Assembly: GCA_036490335.1 (NCBI GenBank)
Contig: DASXEB010000017.1
Coordinates: 437,340-501,339 of the forward strand
Length of the DNA: 64,000 nucleotides
DNA from: Palsa-1392 sp036490335
Lineage (GTDB): Bacteria > Verrucomicrobiota > Verrucomicrobiia > Chthoniobacterales > UBA10450
Direction: 5' to 3'
The notes beneath the pieces were generated by a model. That model did not search any database. It was not told the origin of the DNA and saw only the letters and a program-made list of their open reading frames with translations. Below, one piece after another: positions 9,106 through 18,482 of this stretch. The translations under genes were made by a program, and so were the position numbers. Within the stretch, counting starts at the first letter, position 1. Each line of letters opens with the position of its first letter.

Positions 9106-10329
9106 ATGCCAAAACTCGTCGTCGCAAGTTACTGCACCACCTTTCTGAAGTCGGAGATGCTCCACATTTACCGGCAGGTCACAGCCCTGCGCGAGGTGCA
9201 GACCTTCGTCATGACGAAAAAACTGCAGAACGAAGATCGCTTCCCGTTCGACGACATCGAGCTCATTCCGAAGCCGCGGATCAATCCGCTCCGCCACGGC
9301 TGGATGAAATTTATCGATCGCCGGCCGCCGATTGTTTATCGCGGCGAATACCAGGCGCTCTCGAATCTGCTCGATCGGCGCGGCGCTGATTTGATGCACA
9401 TTTATTTCGGACACACCGGCGTTCATCTCCTGCCCTTCATCGAATGCTGGAGCCGGCCGTGCGTCGTTTCCTTCCACGGCGCCGACGTGATGTTGAAAGC
9501 GGCGAACCCGGAATACGCGATGAAACTGCGCAAGCTTTTCCAGGTCGCGCCGCTCATCCTCGCGCGTTCACGCTCGCTCGAGCAACGACTCGTCAGGCTC
9601 GGTTGCCCGCCGGAAAAAATTCGCATCAACCGCACCGGCGTGCCGCTGCAGCAATTCCCAATGGTCCGCCGCACCGCGCCGCGCGACGGCGCGTGGAATT
9701 TTCTGCAAGCCTGCCGTTTGATTCCGAAAAAAGGTCTTACGACCTGTCTGCGCGCCTTCGCGATTTTTCAGTCGCGCAATCCTCAGGCGCGACTTTACAT
9801 CGCGGGCAAAGGCCCGTTGCAGCCCGCGCTTGAAATTTTGGCGGCCGATCTCGGCATCAGCTCGCACGTGCATTTCACCGGATTTTTGTCGCAGGAAAAA
9901 TTGCTCGATCTTTATCATCTCTGCCACATTTTCATGCACCCGAGCGAAATGCCGGCGGATGAAAACCAGGAGGGAATTCCAAATTCCATTCTCGAAGCCA
10001 TGGCTACCGGTATGCCCGTCCTCGCGACACGGCACGGCGGTATTCCCGAAGCGGTCGAGCATGGCCGCTGCGGCGCGCTCGTCGCCGAACGCGATCACGA
10101 AGCGCTCGCCGAAGAGATGAAAAAGATGACCGCGTCGACGGAAACTTTTGCCGAGATGGGCGCGCTCGCGAGCGAATCGGTGGCGCTTCACTTCGAGCAG
10201 CACGCGCAGATCGCGCACCTCGAAGCGCATTATCAGGAAGCAATCGAGATCGCCGAAGAATCGGAAGCGCGCGAGATCGTGCCGCCGGTCATGACGCCGC
10301 ATTTTCCCGAGCACGTCCCGGCGAAGTAG
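9106..10329 (+). CDS. GT4-family glycosyltransferase
   Basis: The 407-residue protein has a GT-B fold: an N-terminal acceptor domain with VSFHGADVM, then a donor domain with ACRLIPKKGL, LYIAGKGPLQPALE and the EX7E-like segment EGIPNSILEAMATGMPVLATRHGGIPE. This arrangement is typical of colanic-acid or exopolysaccharide glycosyltransferases (WcaL/AmsK-like). The donor and acceptor are unknown. ATG 9106 is preferred to an in-frame GTG at 9058 because family homology begins there (MPKLVVASYCTTF). It contains no exact 9-mer copy, unlike most neighbours, only a TCGTCAGGC relative near 9590. Confidence 0.85.
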   Translation: MPKLVVASYCTTFLKSEMLHIYRQVTALREVQTFVMTKKLQNEDRFPFDDIELIPKPRINPLRHGWMKFIDRRPPIVYRGEYQALSNLLDRRGADLMHIYFGHTGVHLLPFIECWSRPCVVSFHGADVMLKAANPEYAMKLRKLFQVAPLILARSRSLEQRLVRLGCPPEKIRINRTGVPLQQFPMVRRTAPRDGAWNFLQACRLIPKKGLTTCLRAFAIFQSRNPQARLYIAGKGPLQPALEILAADLGISSHVHFTGFLSQEKLLDLYHLCHIFMHPSEMPADENQEGIPNSILEAMATGMPVLATRHGGIPEAVEHGRCGALVAERDHEALAEEMKKMTASTETFAEMGALASESVALHFEQHAQIAHLEAHYQEAIEIAEESEAREIVPPVMTPHFPEHVPAK

Positions 10330-10504
10330 CGGGCTTTTTTCGCGCGATTTTTCTTCCAGGAAAAAACTTCCGCAAAGTTCCTTGTCAGCGCGCGGAATTT
10401 GATCTTCTGTATGCGCGAAATTAGCGGCTCGTTAGGCGCGGAGTTTGTTTTTTCCGAAACGCTCTGTCACTTTGCCAAGCAAACCGCCGCGTTTCGACCC
10501 ACGC

Positions 10505-11443
10505 ATGCTCCACCGCCATCTTCGTTTATTGCCGCTCCTCTTTTGCGAGCTCTTTCTTTTTGCCGGCCTGACGGCAGGCGCGCCCGCGCAGACCGCGCCG
10601 ACTCCGGTGGCGACCGCCGCGCCTAACGAGGCCGGCGCGCCGAAAGAAGAGAAGCTCTCGCTCAAACCGACGCCGCTGCTGACGATCGGCGAATTCAGCG
10701 TCACGAACTCGATGCTTGTGACATGGATCGTCGCGATCGCGGTCATCCTTTTTGCGCAAATCTCGACCCACAACATCAAACAAATCCCGAGCGGCGCGCA
10801 GAACTTTTGCGAATGGATCGTCGAAAGCCTTTACGATTTTCTCGGCTCGATCATCGGGAGTGATCTGGTGAAAAAGACGTTTTGGTTTTTCGCCACGATT
10901 TTTATTTTCATCCTCTTCACCAACTGGGCCGGACTCATTCCCGGCGTCGGCACGGTCGGCTGGGGTCATCATGATCCGAGTGGCATTTTCGAAATCGATC
11001 GCCCGCTTTTTCGCGGCGGCAACGCCGACCTCAACATGACGACCGCGATGTCGGCGATCTTCTTTGTGCTCTGGTTCGTTTGGGCGCTGCAGGCGAACGG
11101 CGTCGGCGGTTTTCTCAAGCATCTCTTCGCACCGAAGGGCGAAATGTCCGGCATCCTGAAAGTGCTGATGGCGGTGATCTTTTTCCTCGTCGGCTGGCTC
11201 GAGGTGATCTCGATTTTGTTCCGGCCGGTCTCGTTGAGCTTCCGGCTTTTCGGAAACATTTACGCCGGCGAAGTGATGCTCGAATCGATGTCGAAAATCG
11301 TGCCGGTTCTTTCCTGGCTTTTGCCGATCCCGTTTTACTTCATGGAAATTCTCGTCGGCTTCGTCCAGGCGCTGGTCTTCATGCTCCTCACCGCCGTCTT
11401 CACCATGCTCGTCGCGAATCACGACGCGGAGACCGCACATTAA
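10505..11443 (+). CDS. atpB: ATP synthase F0 subunit a
   Basis: The membrane stator subunit that forms the proton half-channels of F1F0 ATP synthase. From ATG 10505 it has 312 residues, with an N-terminal hydrophobic segment and a PA-rich stretch that resemble a cleavable signal. This is followed by five or six membrane helices. The signature SFRLFGNIYAGEV near residue 244 carries the essential arginine. An upstream TTG at 10445 is in frame but less likely. It is the first gene of the atp run, preceded by 175 bases with a 9-mer copy at 10429. Another copy at 10621 encodes PNEA in the extra N-terminal region. Confidence 0.95.
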   Translation: MLHRHLRLLPLLFCELFLFAGLTAGAPAQTAPTPVATAAPNEAGAPKEEKLSLKPTPLLTIGEFSVTNSMLVTWIVAIAVILFAQISTHNIKQIPSGAQNFCEWIVESLYDFLGSIIGSDLVKKTFWFFATIFIFILFTNWAGLIPGVGTVGWGHHDPSGIFEIDRPLFRGGNADLNMTTAMSAIFFVLWFVWALQANGVGGFLKHLFAPKGEMSGILKVLMAVIFFLVGWLEVISILFRPVSLSFRLFGNIYAGEVMLESMSKIVPVLSWLLPIPFYFMEILVGFVQALVFMLLTAVFTMLVANHDAETAH

Positions 11444-11512
11444 AAATTTCGGCGGCTGTGACCGTGGACACCGCGGGTGCCGCTGATCAAAAACAACAAA
11501 ACAGAAAGCAAT

Positions 11513-11728
11513 ATGACACTACCATTACTGGCAGAAATTGGCGGCAGCATTCACATCGGCCTCGCGGCTTTTGGCTCGGCCATCGGCATCGGATTGATCG
11601 GCCTCGGCTCGACCTCGGCCGTCGGACGCAATCCCGGCGCGATGACTCAGGTCCTGGTGCAGGCGATTCTCGCGATCGCGCTCACCGAAGCGATCGTCTT
11701 CTACGCCCTCTACCTCGCGCCGCATTAA
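11513..11728 (+). CDS. atpE: ATP synthase F0 subunit c
   Basis: The rotor-ring proteolipid. The 71-residue hairpin has a glycine-rich first helix (GSAIGIGLIGLG), the polar loop RNP (residues 39-41) contacting F1 and a second helix with the ion-binding carboxylate E59 in ALTEAIVFYALYLA. The glutamine and extra polar ligands of sodium-type rings are not obvious, so a proton ring is more likely. The start ATG at 11513 gives the standard length. An upstream in-frame start at 11477 would add a hydrophilic leader and is rejected. Confidence 0.95.
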   Translation: MTLPLLAEIGGSIHIGLAAFGSAIGIGLIGLGSTSAVGRNPGAMTQVLVQAILAIALTEAIVFYALYLAPH

Positions 11729-11737
11729 TTTCGCCGG

Positions 11738-12280
11738 ATGATCGCAATCTTCTTGGCGGCTAACAGCATCGTCGATTCCGCGCGCGAAATCGGCCAGACG
11801 TTTGGCTGGAACCTGCGGCTTTTTTTGTCGCAGGTCGTCAGCTTCATCATCGTCGCGCTGCTCCTGAAGCAGTTCGCCTACAAACCGATTCTGCGCGTTC
11901 TCGAAGAACGCCAGCAGCGGATTGCCGAAGGGCTTTTGAACGCGGACAAAATCAAGCAGGAGCTGGCCGAAGCGGAAAAGCGCTACCAGGAGATGCTCGC
12001 GAAAGGCAGCGCCGAAGCGCAAAAAATGATCGATGACGCGCGCGCCAGCGCTGGCGTCATCGCCGAGCGCAAACAGCAGGAAGCGATCGCCGCCGCCGAG
12101 CAAATCATGGCCAAGGCGCGCGAAGCGAGCGTGCTCGAGCACGAGCGCACGATGAGCCAGTTGAAACGCGAGCTCGGACGGCTCGTCATCGAAACAACCG
12201 CGAAAGTAACCGGGAAAGTTTTGACTCCGGACGACCAGCGCCGGCTCCAGGAAGAAGCGAGCCGGCAAGTCGCGTCTTAG
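11738..12280 (+). CDS. atpF: ATP synthase F0 subunit b
   Basis: The peripheral stalk subunit. The 180-residue protein has one N-terminal membrane helix (about residues 24-46, QVVSFIIVALLLKQFAYKPI) followed by a long charged amphipathic helix with alanine- and glutamate-rich heptads (AEKRYQEMLAKGSAEAQKM) that forms the right-handed coiled coil. It lies between atpE and atpH with short gaps, as in a standard F0 operon. A 9-mer copy (12291) lies in the gap before atpH. Confidence 0.93.
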   Translation: MIAIFLAANSIVDSAREIGQTFGWNLRLFLSQVVSFIIVALLLKQFAYKPILRVLEERQQRIAEGLLNADKIKQELAEAEKRYQEMLAKGSAEAQKMIDDARASAGVIAERKQQEAIAAAEQIMAKAREASVLEHERTMSQLKRELGRLVIETTAKVTGKVLTPDDQRRLQEEASRQVAS

Positions 12281-12315
12281 CCTCATGATCGCCTAACGAG
12301 TCCGAATTTCGCGCG

Positions 12316-12708
12316 ATGAAAATCAACAAGGAAATCCGCCAAGCTTCGCGCCACCTCGTGCGCGCGAGCTTCGTCGACGGCGCGCTCGACCGGGCGAAAG
12401 TAAAAAAAATCGTCACCGAGATCGTGGAGAAAAAACCGCGTCAATATGTGCGGTTGCTGGAAAATTATGAGCGACTGCTTCGGCTCGAAATCGATAAACA
12501 TCGCGCGCGGATCGAATCGGCGACCGAGCTGGACAAAGCCGCCGGCGAGCGCATCGTCGCCGATCTGAAACGCCGCTATGGCAGCGGCCTGACGGCGGAA
12601 TTTTCCGTCAACCCGGCGCTCCTCGGCGGTGTCCGCATTCGCGTCGGCAGCGACGTCTGGGACAGCACCGTGCGCAATCGGCTCGAGCGCCTGCAGCAAA
12701 AACTTTAG
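12316..12708 (+). CDS. atpH: ATP synthase F1 subunit delta (short form)
   Basis: Delta links the b stalk to the top of F1. The product has only 130 residues, against about 175-180 for typical delta. It starts directly with MKINKEIRQASRHLVRASF and keeps the C-terminal conserved part (GVRIRVGSDVWDSTVRNRLERLQ). The N-terminal helical bundle that binds alpha therefore appears reduced or rearranged. Position between atpF and atpA supports the call. The stop is followed at once by two 9-mer copies (12708 and 12719) before atpA. Confidence 0.85.
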   Translation: MKINKEIRQASRHLVRASFVDGALDRAKVKKIVTEIVEKKPRQYVRLLENYERLLRLEIDKHRARIESATELDKAAGERIVADLKRRYGSGLTAEFSVNPALLGGVRIRVGSDVWDSTVRNRLERLQQKL

Positions 12709-12733
12709 CCTAACGAACGCCTAACGAATCATC

Positions 12734-14266
<1,533 letters not shown>

Positions 14267-14269
14267 TTC

Positions 14270-14308
14270 GCCTAACGCCTAACGAAAAGGTCGCCTAACG
14301 CCTAACGA
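14270..14308. repeat. Four-copy 9-mer cluster directly upstream of atpG
   Basis: The 42-base gap between atpA and atpG is almost entirely made of GCCTAACG units. An 8/9 copy at 14270 runs into an exact copy at 14277. After a short AAAAGGT spacer, another 8/9 copy at 14293 runs into an exact copy at 14300. The last copy's GA continues straight into the ATG of atpG. No other function is apparent for the gap, apart from a possible Shine-Dalgarno AAAGG at about 14286. Confidence 0.9.
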
Positions 14309-15187
14309 ATGGCCAACACGCAAGACATTCGGCGCCGGATCAAGTCGATCCGCAACACCGCGCAGATCACGAAAGCGATGCAGATGGTCGCGGCCTCGAA
14401 GATGCGCAAGGCACAGCAGCACGCGCTCGCCGGGCGGGCGTATTCGCAACTGCTCAATCGCGTGCTCGTGTCGTTGAAAGGGCGGACCGATCAATTGCTG
14501 CATCCGCTGCTCCAGGTGCGGCCTGTGCGAAAGGAGCTGGTGCTGATTATTGCGACGGACAAGGGTCTGGCCGGGGCGCTGAACACAAACCTGATGCGCG
14601 AGGCGGCGAATTTTCCGGCGGAGACAACGGTCTATGTGACGACCGGGCGCAAGGCGCGCCAGTATGTGGCGCGGAGCCGGCGCGAGTTGCTGGCCGATTT
14701 CGAATTGAAGGATGCGCCGACGATTTTGGAGACGAAGGCGATCTCAAAATTTTGCGTGGAGAAGTTTTTGAGCGGCGAAGTCGACAAGGTGACGGTGCTC
14801 TACACGCATTTTGTGAATACGATCAGCCAGCGGCCGCTGGCGCAAACGCTGCTCCCCATCAGTCCGCTCGCGTTTGAGACGACGGCAGAGAAATCCGCGC
14901 CTAACGATGAGCCGGCCGCGCCGATGCTGGAGTATATTTTCGAGCCGAGCGGCCAGGCGGTGCTCGATTTTGTGCTGCCGTTCTACGTGCAGTACCAGGT
15001 TTTTCAAATGGTGCTGGACGCGCGCGCGTCCGAACACAGTGCGCGCATGGTGGCGATGAAAAACGCGACCGATAACGCGAACCAGTTCATCAAGGACCTG
15101 ACCCTTGAGTACAACAAGGTGCGGCAGGCCAGCATCACGACGGAGCTGCTCGAGATCGCAACGGCGCAGATGGCGCTCGGCGGCTAG
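14309..15187 (+). CDS. atpG: ATP synthase F1 subunit gamma
   Basis: The central rotor shaft of F1, 292 residues. The N-terminal coiled-coil helix starts TQDIRRRIKSIRNTAQITKA and continues KAMQMVAASKM. The C-terminal helix carries NATDNANQFIKDLTLEYN and ends ASITTELLEIATAQMALGG. Both are diagnostic. One 9-mer copy (14899) encodes PNDE in the variable middle domain. No atpD or atpC follows: 3' of the stop are two 9-mer copies (15199, 15209) and a convergent surface-protein gene, so beta and epsilon must be encoded elsewhere. Confidence 0.96.
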   Translation: MANTQDIRRRIKSIRNTAQITKAMQMVAASKMRKAQQHALAGRAYSQLLNRVLVSLKGRTDQLLHPLLQVRPVRKELVLIIATDKGLAGALNTNLMREAANFPAETTVYVTTGRKARQYVARSRRELLADFELKDAPTILETKAISKFCVEKFLSGEVDKVTVLYTHFVNTISQRPLAQTLLPISPLAFETTAEKSAPNDEPAAPMLEYIFEPSGQAVLDFVLPFYVQYQVFQMVLDARASEHSARMVAMKNATDNANQFIKDLTLEYNKVRQASITTELLEIATAQMALGG

Positions 15188-15222
15188 CCGGTCGGCGTTC
15201 GTTAGGCGTCGTTAGGCAAAAA

Positions 15223-15246
15223 CGGCCGCCCCTTCCGAGGCGGCCG
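15223..15246 (-). terminator. Rho-independent terminator of the 15269-15961 gene
   Basis: An 8-bp GC stem (15223-15230 pairing with 15239-15246) encloses an 8-base loop. Read on the minus strand it is followed by TTTTT and lies 23 bases past the stop of the minus-strand gene. It may also stop plus-strand transcription from atpG, but the U tract is on the minus-strand transcript. Confidence 0.8.
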
Positions 15247-15268
15247 CCAAACCAACACCGAAGGATCT

Positions 15269-15961
15269 TTATCGCGAGGCGGTGCGCGATTGGGCAATGC
15301 GCCGGCGACGCAAAAGTTGCGTGAGGGCGATCGCGACAATCAAACCGACGATGGGGAAGAGTGCGCTCATTTCTGGAACTGCATTGAATTCGGCTTGAAA
15401 GGCGAAGGCGAGGACGCTGCCGTTCAGAGCGCCGATGGAAATGTATTTGTAGCTCGTGAAGTTGGCGATGCTGACGAAAGTCATGTTCGAGTTGCTGTAG
15501 TAGGCGGAGCCGATTTGCTGACCCGCGCTGCCGAGGGTGTTCGAGCCCCAGATGACGAAGGAATCGTTGCCCTGCACGCTGTTGACTTGGAGTTTTCCGT
15601 TGGTGAATCCTTGCGCGACGATCGAGCTGACGTCGAGCTGGATGAACTGAGTCGGATACCAGCCGTTGCCCTGCAATTCGTGATCGGACGTGCTGGTGAC
15701 GCCGAGGCCGAGTTCGCTGGAGCCGCCATTTTTGTAATAGAGCCCGAGCGGGGTGTTCGGATAGCCAACGGTGTAGCCGTAGGCGGTGATGTTGTAACCG
15801 GACGAGCTAAAGGTGTGGCTCGTCGAACCGACGCTGCCTTCGGTGGAACTGGGATTTAGATCCCAGGTGACGATGGTCGCGCGAAGCGACGAAATGCCGG
15901 CGAAACAAAAGATGAGCGCGGCGAGAAGTGTGACGTTGCGAAAAAAGGAACGAGATGCCAT
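15269..15961 (-). CDS. Secreted protein with variant PEP-CTERM-like (VPEMSAL) sorting tail
   Basis: The 230-residue protein has a signal peptide (hydrophobic residues about 8-26), a Ser/Thr/Gly-rich beta-type body and a tripartite C-terminus: VPEMSALFP, then a hydrophobic helix (IVGLIVAIALTQLL), then RRRR. That architecture is what exosortase/archaeosortase systems recognise. The usual VPEP is replaced by VPEM, the same variant as the next gene. The body is not recognised. The expected fate is export, cleavage and cell-surface anchoring or release. It has its own terminator and an upstream dyad, so it is probably monocistronic. Confidence 0.75.
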   Translation of the reverse strand: MASRSFFRNVTLLAALIFCFAGISSLRATIVTWDLNPSSTEGSVGSTSHTFSSSGYNITAYGYTVGYPNTPLGLYYKNGGSSELGLGVTSTSDHELQGNGWYPTQFIQLDVSSIVAQGFTNGKLQVNSVQGNDSFVIWGSNTLGSAGQQIGSAYYSNSNMTFVSIANFTSYKYISIGALNGSVLAFAFQAEFNAVPEMSALFPIVGLIVAIALTQLLRRRRIAQSRTASR

Positions 15962-15981
15962 AGCGGACCCAGAGTTGGTTT

Positions 15982-15996
15982 ATTGGTTGTACCAAT
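15982..15996. promoter_or_regulatory. Possible operator dyad upstream of the VPEMSAL protein
   Basis: A perfect 6-bp dyad, ATTGGT and ACCAAT, separated by three bases lies 21 bases upstream of the start codon at 15961 on the minus strand. Size and position fit a repressor or activator site, but no regulator is identifiable nearby and chance is possible. Confidence 0.3.
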
Positions 15997-16162
15997 TCGG
16001 TGCGCAGACGACAAGCTTTATTTTGCGGCTCGGGAATTTTCCGGAGGACGATCGCGAAACAGCTTTGCGGCGGTTCGTTAGGCGCGAAAGAACGCAACCG
16101 AAGCAGCCTAACAATGCTGTCACTTCGCCTGACCGCAGCAAGATAATAGCGCGGGGGAAAAA

Positions 16163-16195
16163 GAACGGCCGGCTCCTTGCGAAGGCCGGCCGTTC
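16163..16195 (-). terminator. Rho-independent terminator of the 16217-16954 gene
   Basis: A perfect 11-bp stem (16163-16173 with 16185-16195) with an 11-base loop, followed on the minus strand by TTTTT. It lies 21 bases past the stop of the minus-strand gene. Its loop (TCCTTGCGAAG) resembles that of the terminator at 15223 (CCTTCCGA), suggesting the two gene units share ancestry. The rest of 15962-16162 holds a 9-mer copy at 16075 and nothing else recognised. Confidence 0.82.
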
Positions 16196-16216
16196 CCAAA
16201 CCACACCTGCAAGAAA

Positions 16217-16954
16217 TTAGTCTTCGAGATCCATCGTCTCGAGCCGCGCGAGACGGCGGCGGCGAAGAAGACGAGTCGAACCAACCGCGACGATCAGGCC
16301 GATGATCGGATAGAGCGCGCTCATCTCCGGCACGGGCGCGAGATTTATCGTGAAAGTGATGCCGTCATTGTAGAAATGGCAATCAGGATCAAGACCCAGC
16401 GCGATGTCGCCGCCATTCGCGATGTAGGCGGCGAGCGCCTGGATCTCGCCTGGGGTGAAATTGAGGGTGTAATTGGCCGCCTTGGTGGTGAAACTCGGAT
16501 CGGCGAGGAAGGTGTCCCCAGTGCCGTTTTTCACCAGCCAGCCCGGGCTGTTGTGGAAACGGGTGTTGGTGAAGTCGTCCGTCAGATCATTGTCTTCGTT
16601 GCCGGGATCGTCCACAAACGAGGCGACGCCGGGATTGATCGCCGTGTCGAGCAGATGAAGATGGAGCACGTTGGGATCGGTGTTCCAGTTGGCGATGTTG
16701 GCGATCGAGAGGCTCGCGCCGGTGATCATCATTCCGGAGAGGTTAATGTTATCGATCCGCCAGGTGTAGACCATGTGGTGATCGAGATCGTCCAGGTTCG
16801 TCGGGTTCGGCTGGAATGAGAGGGTGGTAACGGAAGCGCGAGCGGAGCCGAGCAGGACGAGAAGGCCGACCGAGACGATCGCTCCGCACAAGAACCGCGA
16901 ATCGGCGAGTTTTGTGCGGATGGATTTGAAGGAATGGAATTGCTGAATTTTCAT
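16217..16954 (-). CDS. Secreted protein with variant PEP-CTERM-like (VPEMSAL) sorting tail
   Basis: A 245-residue protein from ATG 16954. An in-frame ATG at 17014 would add 20 residues before the signal region and is less likely. It has a signal segment (FLCGAIVSVGLLVLLGSARA), an Asp/Asn-rich body with no recognised domain and the tail VPEMSALYPIIGLIVAV followed by RRRR and a short acidic end. The tail is nearly identical in pattern to the 15269-15961 protein although the bodies differ, so the pair was probably selected by a single exosortase. It is transcribed divergently from the pseudopilin genes. Confidence 0.72.
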   Translation of the reverse strand: MKIQQFHSFKSIRTKLADSRFLCGAIVSVGLLVLLGSARASVTTLSFQPNPTNLDDLDHHMVYTWRIDNINLSGMMITGASLSIANIANWNTDPNVLHLHLLDTAINPGVASFVDDPGNEDNDLTDDFTNTRFHNSPGWLVKNGTGDTFLADPSFTTKAANYTLNFTPGEIQALAAYIANGGDIALGLDPDCHFYNDGITFTINLAPVPEMSALYPIIGLIVAVGSTRLLRRRRLARLETMDLED

Positions 16955-17148
16955 AACGATTAAATGATCTCTGCTATGAAATCCATAATGCCCATAGTTA
17001 GAAATTGGCGTCAACGATAATTTTCAGTTTAATGTCGATTGTCCATAATGAGTAAAGGTCTTAGGTGAATCGTGATTCTGCGGCTTTTCATTATCTGTCA
17101 AAAAACCCGGCGCCGGGCATGCACATTGCTTTATTCAGTTCCGGTTTC
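16955..17148. promoter_or_regulatory. Divergent intergenic region between surface protein and pseudopilin operon
   Basis: A 194-base AT-rich region that should hold both promoters. A 9-base direct repeat, TCCATAATG, occurs at 16982-16990 and 17042-17050, exactly 60 bases apart. A 12-bp palindrome CCCGGCGCCGGG lies at 17106-17117. The repeat could be a regulator site, and the palindrome could be a leader hairpin or leftover terminator. Neither is proven. Confidence 0.35.
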
Positions 17149-17634
17149 ATGACTACATCGCTTCATCTCCATTCTCACGCCGGGACGCGCGGCTTCACTC
17201 TTGTGGAAGTGCTGGTCGCGGCGGCGCTGCTCGGAATCGTCGCGGCGAGTTCGATCTGGGCTTTGACCCAGGCCAATAATTACGCCGCCATCTCGCGGCT
17301 TTACACCGGCGCGGAAACGGCCGCGCAAAACCAGGTCGATTATCTGATGTCTGATTCGCCGTTTAATCCCCAGAGCAGCGAGTACGGCACGACCAACGAG
17401 TGGACCCTCGGCACAGGCACCGCGCAGACCGTCACCATTTATTCCGATCCGGCCGGCGCGGCGGGCAAGGCATTGACGATCACCGGACAAATGGTGACGA
17501 CGGTGAAAGACACCGGCCTGACGACCGCGAGCCAGGGTCTCAACCTCTATTACGCGACCGTGATCGTGACCTACACCTTTCGGAGCAAGACCTACACGGT
17601 GCAGTTAAACGCCATGCGCGCGTCCGACGTATGA
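17149..17634 (+). CDS. Prepilin-type pseudopilin (GspI/PilV-like)
   Basis: A 161-residue protein. The start ATG 17149 places a short basic leader before the prepilin peptidase site G15/F16 in TRGFTLVEVLVAAALLG, with the conserved glutamate at +5. An in-frame start at 17065 would give an over-long leader. After the N-terminal helix comes a Thr/Ala-rich beta region (residues 60-160). It is the first of three overlapping genes (ATGA coupling), matching the order of minor pseudopilins in type II secretion or type IV pilus gene sets. No secretion ATPase or secretin is in the window. The gene contains no 9-mer. Confidence 0.85.
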   Translation: MTTSLHLHSHAGTRGFTLVEVLVAAALLGIVAASSIWALTQANNYAAISRLYTGAETAAQNQVDYLMSDSPFNPQSSEYGTTNEWTLGTGTAQTVTIYSDPAGAAGKALTITGQMVTTVKDTGLTTASQGLNLYYATVIVTYTFRSKTYTVQLNAMRASDV

Positions 17635-18482
17635 CACTTTCCGCTCGCCGCTCTGCCGCCGGCTTCACTTTGGTTGAAATGGTCGTCGCGATGGGAGTCT
17701 CGCTCCTCGTCGGGCTGATGATTTTTCTCGTCTTCAACACCGCGATGGTGCTTTACGCCAAGAACACCGCGATCAATTCCGCCCATCAGCAGGCGCGCAC
17801 CGGCATCGAGCAGATGCTGACCAACATTCACAGCTCCGTCTCCATTCCCGAGCTCGTCGACACCAATCTCAACGCAGTTGCGGAAACCGACTCCAGCGGC
17901 AACCCCACGAACGCCGCCGGCGTCTCCTTCCAGACCTTTAACGCCGGACCCTTCCCCGTGGTCGTGAACGCCGCCGCCACCGCCACTTCGATCACACTTT
18001 ATTGTCCCGGCTATACTCCGCCCACGGGCGCCCGGCTCAACATCCCGTCGCACGACATCGAATACGACGTCACCTCTTCCTCGCTCGTCGGGTCCTATCG
18101 GCAGTTTAGTCTCGACACTCCCTCCGGCGGCATCGGGACGGCCGTGACCATCTCTGGCACGGGCATCGAAGGGGGGACGGGCGTCACTTACATCATCACC
18201 GCCTTCATCACCACGCGGCAGAGCTACGCGGTGGTCGGCAGCGAGCTTCGCTATTACTCCACAAACGACACCTCGAGCTATTCCGTCATCGCGCGCAACC
18301 TGACCGCGGCGACGCCTTTCACCGTCCCGCTTCTCGGCGGCGGCGGGATGCAGAATCGTTTCATCTCCGCGGTCAATCTCTCCTCGCTCGAGCCGAACTA
18401 TACCAATCGCGGCTTCAGCGCGGTCAACATGTTCATCAGCTCCCTCATTCCATTCCGCTCCCGGCTCACTAACTCGCAATGA
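17631..18482 (+). CDS. Prepilin-type pseudopilin (GspJ/PilW-like)
   Basis: A 283-residue protein starting at ATG 17631, overlapping the previous stop by 4 bases. The prepilin site is G11/F12 in AAGFTLVEMVVAMGVSLL, with glutamate at +5. The body is Thr/Ser/Asn-rich, typical of exported beta-folds. As the second and larger member it resembles PilW/GspJ, a minor pseudopilin of the initiation complex. Assignment to secretion, pilus or DNA uptake cannot be made from sequence alone. Confidence 0.82.
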   Translation: MTLSARRSAAGFTLVEMVVAMGVSLLVGLMIFLVFNTAMVLYAKNTAINSAHQQARTGIEQMLTNIHSSVSIPELVDTNLNAVAETDSSGNPTNAAGVSFQTFNAGPFPVVVNAAATATSITLYCPGYTPPTGARLNIPSHDIEYDVTSSSLVGSYRQFSLDTPSGGIGTAVTISGTGIEGGTGVTYIITAFITTRQSYAVVGSELRYYSTNDTSSYSVIARNLTAATPFTVPLLGGGGMQNRFISAVNLSSLEPNYTNRGFSAVNMFISSLIPFRSRLTNSQ

